16,548 nucleotides of DNA from GCA-002731945 sp036344135 (GTDB lineage Bacteria > Pseudomonadota > Alphaproteobacteria > MED-G09). The notes below the pieces were generated by a model that was given only the letters and a program-made list of their open reading frames with translations, ran no database searches and had not been told where the DNA came from. The translations under genes were made by a program, and so were the position numbers. Every line of letters starts with the position of its first letter. The stretch's first letter is position 1. The stretch covers positions 1 to 16,548 of the forward strand of contig JAYYUG010000035.1 of assembly GCA_036344135.1 (NCBI GenBank), in the 5' to 3' direction. Shown here piece by piece: positions 6,924-13,905 of the stretch.

Positions 6924-7852
6924 TTTTTATAATAATTTTTTACAATTTCTAAGGAACCGAGAAAAGCAAGATTCTCTTCCCGGATTAAATATAAAGGAGT
7001 CCGAATTAACAATTCTTTCATAGTTTCACTGTCTTCAAACATTTCTCTGAAATTATCAAAATTTATGTCTTGAAGTAAGCTCTTAACCAAAGAACCGCTT
7101 AAATAAACCCCTCCTGTAGAACCCCAAATTAAAGCCGATTGTCTAGTAAATATTGAAAGGATTTTTAATAATAATTCTTTAGTATTTTGACAATACTGGT
7201 CATGTTTATATTTTTTTAGAATTTCTCTATTACTTATTGAGTGATCAGGATTTTTAGAGAAAAAACCATAAATATAAGAAATCCCTTTGCCGGAAATTAT
7301 ATCTTCAAAGGTCGGTTTTCTTTCTTTTCTTTTTATGAAATCGTCTATCAGTTCACTAACCTCATCTTCACAGTGTGGAATAGTGATGTGACCAGCTTCA
7401 GTTGCAATTGCTTTGCTATCAATTAACGCAGCCAAACCGAGTCCAGTACCAGGAACAATTAGTATCTTTGGTCCTTCTAACGAATTCTTCTCCTTGCCAA
7501 TAGCACAAAGACTATCATTAGGAATCCTATTTAATGAATAAACCTGTAACTGAACATCATTTAATACCTGCAAGCCTTCAGGAAAAAAAATTGATCTAAT
7601 CTCCTTAATACTGAAACTTAGATCAGTATTTACAAACCTAATAATATCACCAATAACTGGTGCAGCGACACCTATAATTCCACTCTTCACAAATTGAGTT
7701 AGTTTATTTTCATTAAGATATATTGAAAATAAATCATTAAGTGATTGAAAATCATTAATTTTATAAGTTGATGTGTGTGTCAAAGATAAAAAATCTTCAG
7801 TTACAGCAAGTCTGGCGTTAGTAGCCCCTAAATCTGCAAATAATGTTTTTAT
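6920..7852 (-). CDS. glk: Glucokinase (ROK-unrelated Glk family), apparent ATA start
   Basis: The frame encodes 310 residues from an ATA at 7852. The phosphate-binding motif DLGATNAR (7-14) lies right after it. Further Glk landmarks are LND with D99 as probable catalytic base, PGTGLG (134-139), EAGH (152-155, usually EGGH), GGVYLSG (247-253) and RTPLYLI near the end. Length is close to E. coli Glk (321). Between the preceding in-frame TAA and the motif there is no ATG, GTG or TTG; the first ordinary start (TTG 7783) would delete the ATP site. ATA at 7852 has GAGG (7861-7858) five bases upstream, so I place the start there; an ATG-to-ATA change in this copy is the alternative. It phosphorylates glucose with ATP in the cytoplasm, and it overlaps the downstream GH3 gene by four bases. 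Confidence 0.85.
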   Translation of the reverse strand: MKTLFADLGATNARLAVTEDFLSLTHTSTYKINDFQSLNDLFSIYLNENKLTQFVKSGIIGVAAPVIGDIIRFVNTDLSFSIKEIRSIFFPEGLQVLNDVQLQVYSLNRIPNDSLCAIGKEKNSLEGPKILIVPGTGLGLAALIDSKAIATEAGHITIPHCEDEVSELIDDFIKRKERKPTFEDIISGKGISYIYGFFSKNPDHSISNREILKKYKHDQYCQNTKELLLKILSIFTRQSALIWGSTGGVYLSGSLVKSLLQDINFDNFREMFEDSETMKELLIRTPLYLIREENLAFLGSLEIVKNYYKK

Positions 7853-7883
7853 TTTTTCCTCTTTAAAAGATTTTGTACAATTT

Positions 7884-7892
7884 TATATAACA
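7884..7892 (-). promoter_or_regulatory. Extended -10 promoter candidate for glk-GH3
   Basis: On the minus strand TG (7892-7891), one base, then TATATA (7889-7884) forms an extended -10 element. Transcription would start near 7877, giving a leader of about 25 nt that contains the GAGG ribosome binding site. No convincing -35 is seen. Confidence 0.45.
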
Positions 7893-7932
7893 TGAATTAA
7901 AAGCTTAAGCTAAATTCTCTAATAAGAACAAC

Positions 7933-7961
7933 TTGGTTATTATCGATATCCAATATATAAA
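7933..7961 (+). promoter_or_regulatory. Promoter candidate for the small lipoprotein gene
   Basis: TTGGTT (7933-7938) and TATAAA (7956-7961) are spaced by 17 nt on the plus strand, in the 139-bp divergent gap shared with glk. The start codon follows about 30 bases later with AAAGG (7981-7985) as ribosome binding site. Confidence 0.5.
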
Positions 7962-7991
7962 TAAAAATAGAATCACATTAAAAGGCGCATA

Positions 7992-8264
7992 ATGAAAAAA
8001 ATACTCCTAACCTTTTTTATATTCCCCTTAACTGCTATCACCTTTATTAGTTGCGCATCTGACGAATCTGGGAGTTTTTATACAGGAAGTTCGATGTCAT
8101 CAGAACAATCCTCAAATAATGAAGAAAAAGTTATCGTTGAAGAGAATATAGATAGTGAGCCTACTAAGGAGGCTCCAATTGTCCAGATTGAGGAGGCACC
8201 TCCTCAAGAAGAGATTATTGAGAAAATTCCGTTGATTAGTGATCAAGAGGAAGATTACAAGTAA
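7992..8264 (+). CDS. Small acidic lipoprotein of unknown function
   Basis: A 90-residue precursor. MKK is followed by a hydrophobic stretch (4-19) and then FISC with C21 as the likely lipidated cysteine. Position -3 is F18, so the lipobox is not ideal; +2 is Ala, compatible with outer-membrane sorting. The mature part is low-complexity and disordered-looking: a Ser-rich stretch (22-42), then a Glu/Pro-rich tail with repeated EAP units (KEAPIVQIEEAPPQEE). There is no recognisable enzymatic or binding domain. AAAGG lies six bases before the ATG. The gene faces rplQ, their stops 22 bp apart. Lipoproteins of this make-up often act as spacers or envelope accessory factors, but nothing here shows a specific role. 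Confidence 0.7.
   Translation: MKKILLTFFIFPLTAITFISCASDESGSFYTGSSMSSEQSSNNEEKVIVEENIDSEPTKEAPIVQIEEAPPQEEIIEKIPLISDQEEDYK
8188..8207. repeat. Perfect 9-bp inverted repeat inside the lipoprotein gene
   Basis: TTGAGGAGG and CCTCCTCAA are exact complements around a central CA. Either strand can form an 8-bp stem with a four-base loop. It encodes IEEAPPQ of the lipoprotein and lies about 80 bp past the rplQ stop on the opposite strand. No U tract follows on either strand, so it is not a classical terminator. Confidence 0.6.
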
Positions 8265-8286
8265 AAGAGGATTTAAATTTAAAGAA

Positions 8287-8700
8287 CTATTCTTCTTTTT
8301 CTTTGATAAGAACAGGTCCTGAATCTTGACCTAGTGCTTCCAGATCTCTATCTACAAGCTCTATAATAGCCATTGGAGCAGAGTCACCGTAACGAAATCC
8401 AGCCTTCAGAACTCTGGTATATCCACCGGCCCTATCCTTATAACGCTCTGATAAAACATCAAATATTTTAGCTGCCCATTGTTTTTCAGGTAAGATTGAA
8501 TAAGCTTTTTTTCTAGAGGGTAGATCTCCCTTCTTGCCGAGAGTAATTAACTTCTCTACAAAAGGCCCTAATTCTTTTGCCTTAGGAAGTGTAGTTTTAA
8601 TCTGCTCATGTTTAATTAAGGCAATGGCCATATTGGATAGTAAAGCCTTCCTATGACTAGAGGTTCTATTTAATTTTCTTTTTGCTTTTAAATGACGCAT
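8287..8700 (-). CDS. rplQ: 50S ribosomal protein L17
   Basis: A 137-residue L17, the last gene of the alpha operon. The N-terminal MRHLKAKRKLNRTSSHRKALLSN pattern and EQIKTTLPKAKEL (32-44) are diagnostic, as is the later YTRVLKAGFRYGDSAPMAIIEL. The short acidic-basic C-terminal tail beyond about residue 120 is usual for alphaproteobacterial versions. L17 lies near the peptide exit tunnel of the large subunit. The gene begins 14 bp after rpoA, the classic pairing. No intrinsic terminator follows: the convergent lipoprotein stop is only 22 bp away, so transcripts must end within or beyond that gene, or by Rho. Confidence 0.98.
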   Translation of the reverse strand: MRHLKAKRKLNRTSSHRKALLSNMAIALIKHEQIKTTLPKAKELGPFVEKLITLGKKGDLPSRKKAYSILPEKQWAAKIFDVLSERYKDRAGGYTRVLKAGFRYGDSAPMAIIELVDRDLEALGQDSGPVLIKEKEE

Positions 8701-8714
8701 TTATATATCTGTAC

Positions 8715-9734
8715 TTAAAATTTATCTGATGCTTTTCTAGATAACTCATCTATATTTTCTGGAGGCCAGTTCGGAATATCCATTCCCAAGGACAAATTCA
8801 TCTCAGAAAGGACTTCCTTAATCTCATTCAATGATTTCCGGCCGAAATTTGGAGTTCTTAACATTTCATTTTCTGATTTTAGTATTAGATCACCTATGTA
8901 AACAATGTTGTCATTTTTCAAACAATTGGCCGATCGAACAGAAAGCTCTAACTCGTCAACTTTTTTGAGTAAAGCTACATTAAATTCAATCTCACCCTCA
9001 TCTTCCGGTATGATCTCTTCTTCTGGTTCATCAAAATTTATAAACGGGTTTAATTGATCAATCAAGATTCTAGCCGAAAAAGCTATTGCATCCTCAGGTT
9101 TGACAGAACCATCAGTTTCTATTGATAGTGTGAGTCTATCATAATCAAGAAATTCTCCTTCTCTTGCATTATCAACATCATAAGTAACCTTTCTAACAGG
9201 GCTATATAAGCTATCAACAGGTATTAAACCAATTGGGTCATCTTCTTTTCTGTTTTCTTCAGAAGAAACATATCCATTTCCTGTTTTAATCGATAATTCC
9301 ATTCTAAATGGCGTATTGTCGTCTAGAGTGCAAATTACTAGATCAGGATTTAATATTTTAATATCTTCAGTAAGGAAGATATCTTCAGCAGTTACAACCC
9401 CAGGACCTGATTTTTCTAATGTTAAATTCTTGTTACCAGAAAAGTCGGCACCGAAAATAATCTTTTTAACATTTAAAGCAATATCAATAACATCTTCCCT
9501 TACCCCTGAGATAGAAGAAAATTCATGAAGAACACCGTCAATCTTAATGGCGTAGACAGCAGTTCCTTGAAGTGAAGAGAGAAGAACCCTTCTTAAGGCA
9601 TTACCTAGAGTTGTTCCATATCCCCTCTCAAGGGGCTCAACCACTAGAGTAGACTTTCGATAAGGATCCTCACCGGGTTCTAGTAATATTTCACTTGGTT
9701 TTAATAGCTCACGCCAATTCTTTTCAATGTTCAC
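8715..9734 (-). CDS. rpoA: DNA-directed RNA polymerase subunit alpha
   Basis: A 339-residue alpha subunit. The N-terminal dimerisation domain carries LERGYGTTLGNALRRVLLSSL (53-73) and the later NPFINFDEPEEE linker. The C-terminal domain (about 250 on) carries VDELELSVRSANCLKNDNI and TPNFGRKSLNEIKEVL, the helices that contact UP elements and activators. WPPENI near the end is conserved. The wording of this domain matches alphaproteobacteria closely. The start is GTG at 9734 (MNIEKNWREL) with AAGGA seven bases upstream. rpsK ends 36 bp before it; rpsD, which lies here in gammaproteobacteria, is absent. Confidence 0.98.
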   Translation of the reverse strand: MNIEKNWRELLKPSEILLEPGEDPYRKSTLVVEPLERGYGTTLGNALRRVLLSSLQGTAVYAIKIDGVLHEFSSISGVREDVIDIALNVKKIIFGADFSGNKNLTLEKSGPGVVTAEDIFLTEDIKILNPDLVICTLDDNTPFRMELSIKTGNGYVSSEENRKEDDPIGLIPVDSLYSPVRKVTYDVDNAREGEFLDYDRLTLSIETDGSVKPEDAIAFSARILIDQLNPFINFDEPEEEIIPEDEGEIEFNVALLKKVDELELSVRSANCLKNDNIVYIGDLILKSENEMLRTPNFGRKSLNEIKEVLSEMNLSLGMDIPNWPPENIDELSRKASDKF

Positions 9735-9770
9735 GATAGAATCCTTTTGATAAATTTTGTTAAAATATTT

Positions 9771-10160
9771 CTAAACTCTTCTTCTTTTAGGAGGTCTACA
9801 ACCGTTATGTGGTATGGATGTAACGTCCTTAATTGAGGTTATTGTGAATCCCGAAGATTGTAGGGCTCTAAGAGCACTCTCTCTTCCCGATCCGGGACCT
9901 TGAATTTCTACTTTTAGAGTTCTTACTCCGTGTTCTTTTGCTTTAGTTCCGGCATCTTCTGCTGCCATTTGAGCTGCATAAGGAGTAGATTTTCTAGACC
10001 CCTTAAAACCCATCAAACCTGCCGAAGACCAACTAATAGTATTACCTTTAGCATCAGAAATAGTTATCATTGTATTGTTAAAAGTAGAATTTACATGCGC
10101 CACGCCAGAGGGAATATTCTTTTTATCTCGGCGTTTTATTTTTTTTGGATCATCAGCCAT
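9771..10160 (-). CDS. rpsK: 30S ribosomal protein S11
   Basis: A 129-residue S11, the usual length. Core stretches GVAHVNSTFNNTMITISD (19-36), SWSSAGLMGFKGSRKSTPYAA (43-63) and IPHNGCRPPKRRRV at the C-terminus are nearly invariant in bacteria. S11 sits on the platform of the small subunit beside the mRNA exit and, with S7, shapes the E site. The ATG at 10160 is preceded by AGAG. It follows rpsM by 15 bp within the alpha operon. Confidence 0.98.
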   Translation of the reverse strand: MADDPKKIKRRDKKNIPSGVAHVNSTFNNTMITISDAKGNTISWSSAGLMGFKGSRKSTPYAAQMAAEDAGTKAKEHGVRTLKVEIQGPGSGRESALRALQSSGFTITSIKDVTSIPHNGCRPPKRRRV

Positions 10161-10175
10161 TAAAATCTCTAAGAT

Positions 10176-10544
10176 TTATTTCCTTTTACCAGCAATAGTC
10201 TTGGCGGGGCCTTTTCTTGTTCTTGCATTAGTATGAGTTCTTTGACCTCTAACAGGTAGCCCTCTTCTATGACGTAAACCCCTATAATTTCCTAAGTCCA
10301 TCAACCTTTTTATATTGGTTGAAATTTCCCTTCTTAACTCACCCTCAACCCTATAATTACTATCTATAATTTCTCTAATTTTAATAATTTCAGTTTCAAG
10401 TAACTCATTCACCCTTTTATCTTTCTCTATACTGGCTTTATCACAGATATCTGTGGCAGTTTGCTGTCCAATACCGTGAATATAAGTTAAACCAATACTT
10501 ACTTTTTTACCTGTAGGAATATTTACACCAGCTATACGAGCCAA
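10176..10544 (-). CDS. rpsM: 30S ribosomal protein S13, TTG start
   Basis: A 122-residue S13 starting MARIAGVNIPTGKK, with TYIHGIG (about 20-26), RGLRHRRGLPVRGQRTHTNA (91-110) and a basic KGPAKTIAGKRK tail that contacts tRNA in the P site. The frame stays open four codons further to a TTG at 10556, but I place the start at TTG 10544. There the product begins exactly like all S13 proteins, and a full GGAGG (10554-10550) lies five bases upstream. It is the first gene of the alpha operon, with its own promoter at 10593-10620. The sequence is closest in wording to alphaproteobacterial S13. Confidence 0.97.
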   Translation of the reverse strand: MARIAGVNIPTGKKVSIGLTYIHGIGQQTATDICDKASIEKDKRVNELLETEIIKIREIIDSNYRVEGELRREISTNIKRLMDLGNYRGLRHRRGLPVRGQRTHTNARTRKGPAKTIAGKRK

Positions 10545-10549
10545 AAAAG

Positions 10550-10554
10550 CCTCC
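10550..10554 (-). promoter_or_regulatory. Strong ribosome binding site deciding the rpsM start
   Basis: GGAGG on the minus strand, five bases before TTG 10544. It is among the strongest Shine-Dalgarno matches in the window and would offset the weak TTG start codon. It excludes the alternative TTG at 10556, which overlaps it. Confidence 0.85.
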
Positions 10555-10592
10555 AAAAACTAAAAATAATCAATAAAATGGCGAATTCGCGG

Positions 10593-10620
10593 ATTATAGG
10601 CTTCCAATCATTACAGTCAA
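10593..10620 (-). promoter_or_regulatory. Near-consensus sigma70-type promoter of the rpsM-rpsK-rpoA-rplQ operon
   Basis: On the minus strand TTGACT (10620-10615), 16 nt, then an exact TATAAT (10598-10593). Transcription would begin near 10587, inside the palindrome GCGAATTCGC (10590-10581), giving a leader of about 43 nt to the rpsM start. It lies in the 85-bp gap after adk, the longest gap in the ribosomal block. The match to consensus and the position make it the most convincing promoter in the window. Confidence 0.8.
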
Positions 10621-10629
10621 CTAACTTTC

Positions 10630-11202
10630 TCATTTCATTAAAAAATTATTTATATTAAGTGATACATTATAAATATCTTCCATACCATTGATTTTAATAA
10701 ATTTATTATGATATTTATAGTATTCTTCAAGAGGAGCAGTTTGATTTATGTATTCATCTAGTCTTTTCTTGAGAATATTTGAACTATCATCCTCCCTAAT
10801 ATCTTCATTGTTTTCCTGAGATCTTTTTAAGATTCTGCTTTCAAGCGCATTCAAATCAACTTCCAAAAGAATAATATAATCTATTTCTTTTGCTATATTT
10901 TTTAGAACCGCATCGAGTGATTTTGCTTGCGAAACATTTCGAGGATAACCATCAAGAATAAAACCTAATCTACAATCTTCTTGGTTTACCCTTTCAATTA
11001 TTACTTTTAAAACTAAATCATCAGAAATTAATTCTCCTCTTGCCATGATTTCCTTAACTTGAAGACCTAGAGCGTTTTCTTCCTTTATTGATTCTCTAAG
11101 CATGTCTCCCGTCGACAAATGCGGAATATTAAACATTTCCTCTATTTGCTTTGCTTGAGTCCCTTTACCTGAACCAGGAGGGCCTAAAAGAATGACAATC
11201 AT
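10630..11202 (-). CDS. adk: Adenylate kinase, short-LID form
   Basis: A 190-residue adenylate kinase (2 ADP to ATP + AMP) in the cytoplasm. It has the P-loop GPPGSGKGT (7-15), the AMP-binding LSTGDMLR (29-36), ISDDLVLKVI (59-68) and DGYPRN (84-89; the family usually has DGFPR). The LID is reduced to roughly RSQENNEDIREDD (127-139) rather than the long LID of E. coli Adk (214 residues); there are no zinc cysteines. It ends with KKRLDEYINQTAPLEEYY, the conserved helix. Its ATG overlaps the secY TGA as ATGA. Placement between secY and rpsM is normal for alphaproteobacteria and Firmicutes, not for gammaproteobacteria. Confidence 0.97.
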   Translation of the reverse strand: MIVILLGPPGSGKGTQAKQIEEMFNIPHLSTGDMLRESIKEENALGLQVKEIMARGELISDDLVLKVIIERVNQEDCRLGFILDGYPRNVSQAKSLDAVLKNIAKEIDYIILLEVDLNALESRILKRSQENNEDIREDDSSNILKKRLDEYINQTAPLEEYYKYHNKFIKINGMEDIYNVSLNINNFLMK

Positions 11203-12533
11203 GATCTTCTTCTTGCAAGTCTAGATTTCTTTAATAGTCCTTCATACTGATGGGCAAACATGTATCCCTGAAACTGTGTCATTGTATCCATTGAGACGTT
11301 AACTATAATTAGTATTGAGGTGCCCCCAAAATAAAATGGAACTGCATAATTTGATATTAGAAATTCTGGCATTAAACAAACTAGAACTAGATAAATTGCG
11401 CCAACTACAGTTAATCTAGTAAGGATAAAATCTAAATACTTGGCTGTCCTCTCTCCAGGCCTTATACCAGGAATAAAACCTCCTTGTTTTTTTAGATTAT
11501 CTGCGGTGTCCTCAGGATTAAAAACTATCGCCGTATAAAAATAACAAAAGAATACAATAAGACTTGCGTAGATTAACATGTACAAACTTTGTCCTCTACC
11601 AAGCATTGCAGTCACGCTATTTAACCACTCGGGGCCTTGCCCGGATGAAAAATTAGCAACTGTCATGGGCATTAGTAAAAGAGATGATGCAAAAATAGGA
11701 GGTATAACTCCGGCAGTATTTAATTTTAACGGAAGATGAGAATTATCACCACCAAACATTTTATTACCGACTTGTCTTTTAGGATATTGCACAACCAATC
11801 TCCTTTGAGCTCTTTCTATAAAGACCACGAAAGTTAGAATCATTACTACAAGTATTAATAAACCCAATATAAATGCACCGGAAAATGCTCCTTGTCTTCC
11901 AAGTTCAAAAGTTCCAAAAAGAGCCGCAGGAAGTTCAGCTATTATTCCTGCAAATATAAGTAAAGAAATGCCATTTCCTAAGCCTTTAGCTGTAATTTGT
12001 TCTCCTAGCCACATCAAAAATACAGTTCCACCAACAAGAGTAATGACTGCAGAAACTTTAAAGAACAAACCCGGGTCAATCACCACACCGGTAGCTCCCT
12101 CTAAGCCAACAGTGATACCCCAAGCTTGCATAGCAGCCAAAAAAACTGTTCCATAACGAGTATATTGATTAATTTGGAGTCTACCTCGTTCTCCGCCTTC
12201 TTTTTTTAGATAGTTGAGTCGTGGAACAACTGGAACAATTAGTTGTGTTATTATGGAAGAAGTAATATACGGCATTATTCCTAAAGAAAATATTGCCATA
12301 CGACCCACTGCTCCACCAGCAAACATATTAAAAATACCTATAATGCCGGATTGATTTTGTTCAAATATCTGTCTTAGTGCATCAAGGTTAATCCCAGGTA
12401 GTGGTAAATAAGTGCCAAATCTATACACAAGTAATGCTAATATTGTGTACCATATTCTTCTTTTTAGTTCCGTTGCATTTCTAAATGCAGATAAACTTAT
12501 ATTTGATGCTAATTGCTCCGCTACTGAGGCCAT
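11199..12533 (-). CDS. secY: Protein translocase subunit SecY
   Basis: A 444-residue SecY, the channel of the Sec translocon, with ten membrane segments. Landmarks after the start MASVAEQLASNI are ELKRRIWYTILALLVYRFGTYLP (TM1), the plug region around GGAVGRMAIFSLGIMPYITSSI, GEQITAKGLGNGISLLIFAGI, the cytoplasmic loop ERAQRRLVVQYPKRQ, and PGIRPGERTAKYL. I chose the ATG at 12533, two bases after the rplO TAA is complete minus one (spacing TAA-A-ATG), because AGGA lies about ten bases upstream. An in-frame ATG at 12551 would place that site inside the gene and overlap rplO. It is followed directly by adk. Confidence 0.96.
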   Translation of the reverse strand: MASVAEQLASNISLSAFRNATELKRRIWYTILALLVYRFGTYLPLPGINLDALRQIFEQNQSGIIGIFNMFAGGAVGRMAIFSLGIMPYITSSIITQLIVPVVPRLNYLKKEGGERGRLQINQYTRYGTVFLAAMQAWGITVGLEGATGVVIDPGLFFKVSAVITLVGGTVFLMWLGEQITAKGLGNGISLLIFAGIIAELPAALFGTFELGRQGAFSGAFILGLLILVVMILTFVVFIERAQRRLVVQYPKRQVGNKMFGGDNSHLPLKLNTAGVIPPIFASSLLLMPMTVANFSSGQGPEWLNSVTAMLGRGQSLYMLIYASLIVFFCYFYTAIVFNPEDTADNLKKQGGFIPGIRPGERTAKYLDFILTRLTVVGAIYLVLVCLMPEFLISNYAVPFYFGGTSILIIVNVSMDTMTQFQGYMFAHQYEGLLKKSRLARRRS

Positions 12534-12534
12534 T

Positions 12535-13146
12535 TTAATTTTCTTCCTCATTCCTTTGGTCTGGTGTAGCTTTCTTTTTAGGATTAGCTGAACTTACTTT
12601 TGCATCTGCATCATTTACTGATGCAGGTGAAGCATCTTCTGATTTAGTATTTTTAGTAATGTGTTTTCTATTTCTTTTTAGCTTAGGTTTATGAAGAATA
12701 GTAATGCTTCCGCCTAAACCCTCAATCACTTTAATTGAAGATTCTGTTGCTTTAGTTACAGTTATTTCTATTTTGGAATTTATATCACCCTTATTGAGAA
12801 GTTTAATGCCATCTGGACAATTTTTAGCTATTCCTGAATCTACTAAATCTTTCTCACCTATCTTCTTTTTAATATCAATCAAACCTTTATCTATAGCTCT
12901 TTGAAGATTCCCTAAGGTCAGTTCCGAATAACTTTTCTTGGTATAATTATTAAAACCTCTCTTCGGTAGACGCATATGAATAGGCATTTGCCCCCCTTCA
13001 AACCCTTTAATTGCGACTCCAGACCTAGATTTTTGTCCCTTATGCCCCCTTCCTGCGGTCTTGCCTTTTCCAGAGCCAATACCCCTTCCAACTCTTATCC
13101 TTGTCTTTCTTGCTCCGGGGTTATCTTTTAATTCATTCAAACGCAT
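12535..13146 (-). CDS. rplO: 50S ribosomal protein L15 with long C-terminal tail
   Basis: L15 binds 23S rRNA late in large-subunit assembly. The conserved basic N-terminus RVGRGIGSGKGKTAGRGHKG (18-37), FEGGQMPIHMRLPKRGF (49-65) and the C-terminal fold ending VIEGLGGSITIL (140-151) are all present. The protein is 203 residues, however, against 144 in E. coli. From about 152 it continues with a basic stretch (KPKLKRNRKHITKNTK) and then a low-complexity Ser/Ala/Asp/Lys tail ending in NEEEN. The tail is in frame, lies immediately before secY and has the same base make-up as its surroundings, so it does not look like a frameshift. rpmD stops 2 bp before the start. Confidence 0.96.
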   Translation of the reverse strand: MRLNELKDNPGARKTRIRVGRGIGSGKGKTAGRGHKGQKSRSGVAIKGFEGGQMPIHMRLPKRGFNNYTKKSYSELTLGNLQRAIDKGLIDIKKKIGEKDLVDSGIAKNCPDGIKLLNKGDINSKIEITVTKATESSIKVIEGLGGSITILHKPKLKRNRKHITKNTKSEDASPASVNDADAKVSSANPKKKATPDQRNEEEN

Positions 13147-13148
13147 TA

Positions 13149-13337
13149 TTATTCCTCAGAAATTACTTTAACTAAATGATGAACCTTATTTATCATTCCT
13201 CTGATAGAGGGAGTATCATCGAGTTCAACAACTCTATTCACCTTATTTAATCCCAGTCCAACAAGATTCTTTTTTTGAATTGGTTTTCTTCTCAAAGAAC
13301 TAACTATTTGTTTTACTTTTATTTTCTTTGATGCCAT
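13149..13337 (-). CDS. rpmD: 50S ribosomal protein L30
   Basis: A 62-residue L30. IKVKQIVSSLRRKPIQKKNLVGLGLNKVNR contains the family core (VKQ-x-S-x2-R-x4-K-x4-LGL-x-K), followed by TPSIRGMINKVHHLVKV. Length matches the bacterial family (about 60). It binds 23S rRNA in the large subunit. It sits between rpsE (4 bp) and rplO (2 bp) in the spc operon order. Confidence 0.97.
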   Translation of the reverse strand: MASKKIKVKQIVSSLRRKPIQKKNLVGLGLNKVNRVVELDDTPSIRGMINKVHHLVKVISEE

Positions 13338-13341
13338 TGCC

Positions 13342-13896
13342 TTAAACCTGTTCGAGTTGATTGTTTTCTAAATCTCGCTTTCTAACGATATCACTTACTT
13401 TTTTACCCCTTCTTTTAGCAACTTGTCTTGGGCTATCAATTTTTGATAAGGCTTTCATTGTTGCCCTTACCATATTGTAAGGATTTGCAGAACCGATTGA
13501 TTTTGCAACAACATCTTGCACTCCAAGCACTTCAAAAACAGCCCTCATTGGGCCACCAGCTATTATTCCTGTTCCTGGTGGAGCTGACCTTAAAACTACT
13601 TTACCCGCTCCATGCCTTCCTTCTATATCATGATGTAATGTTCTTCCTTCTTTTAAAGGTACCTTTATCATGGATCCTTTAGCTGTATCTGTGGCCTTTC
13701 TTACTGCCTCGGGGACCTCTCTTGCTTTACCGTGACCAAATCCTACGTACCCTTTCTGATCTCCTGCAACTACTAGGGCAGCAAAACTAAATCTTCTTCC
13801 ACCCTTAACAACCGTAGCGACTCGATTAATAAAAACTAATCTATCAACGAATTCACTATCTTTTTCTTCTCTATTATTTCTATTTTCGAAAGCCAA
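13342..13896 (-). CDS. rpsE: 30S ribosomal protein S5
   Basis: A 184-residue S5. The double-stranded-RNA-binding-like N-terminal domain shows VDRLVFINRVATVVKGGRRF (17-36) and GYVGFGHGKAREVPEAVRKA (49-68). The second domain shows LRSAPPGTGIIAGGPMRAVFE (101-121) and GSANPYNMVRATMKAL. S5 acts at the mRNA entry channel and in decoding accuracy. The acidic N-terminal lead (NREEKDSE) is common in alphaproteobacteria. It starts 9 bp after rplR. Confidence 0.97.
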   Translation of the reverse strand: MAFENRNNREEKDSEFVDRLVFINRVATVVKGGRRFSFAALVVAGDQKGYVGFGHGKAREVPEAVRKATDTAKGSMIKVPLKEGRTLHHDIEGRHGAGKVVLRSAPPGTGIIAGGPMRAVFEVLGVQDVVAKSIGSANPYNMVRATMKALSKIDSPRQVAKRRGKKVSDIVRKRDLENNQLEQV

Positions 13897-13905
13897 AATT
13901 ATCTC

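Noticed and set aside
7861..7895. ATG at 7893-7891 as an upstream glk start rescued by an indel
   Set aside because: It is out of frame and an in-frame TAA separates the region; ATA with a well-placed GAGG is simpler.
9735..9770. Missing rpsD between rpsK and rpoA, and missing rpmJ after secY, as possible gene loss
   Set aside because: This arrangement is normal in alphaproteobacteria, where rpsD and rpmJ lie elsewhere.
10581..10590. GCGAATTCGC palindrome as a terminator after adk
   Set aside because: It can form only a 3-bp stem with a 4-base loop and no U tract follows; it lies at the predicted transcription start.
10630..11202. 190-residue adenylate kinase as truncated
   Set aside because: All catalytic motifs and the C-terminal helix are present; a short LID is a known natural form in alphaproteobacteria.
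13428..13682. Plus-strand open frames within the ribosomal genes (for example across rpsE)
   Set aside because: They are antisense shadows of conserved ribosomal genes with no ribosome binding site or domain.
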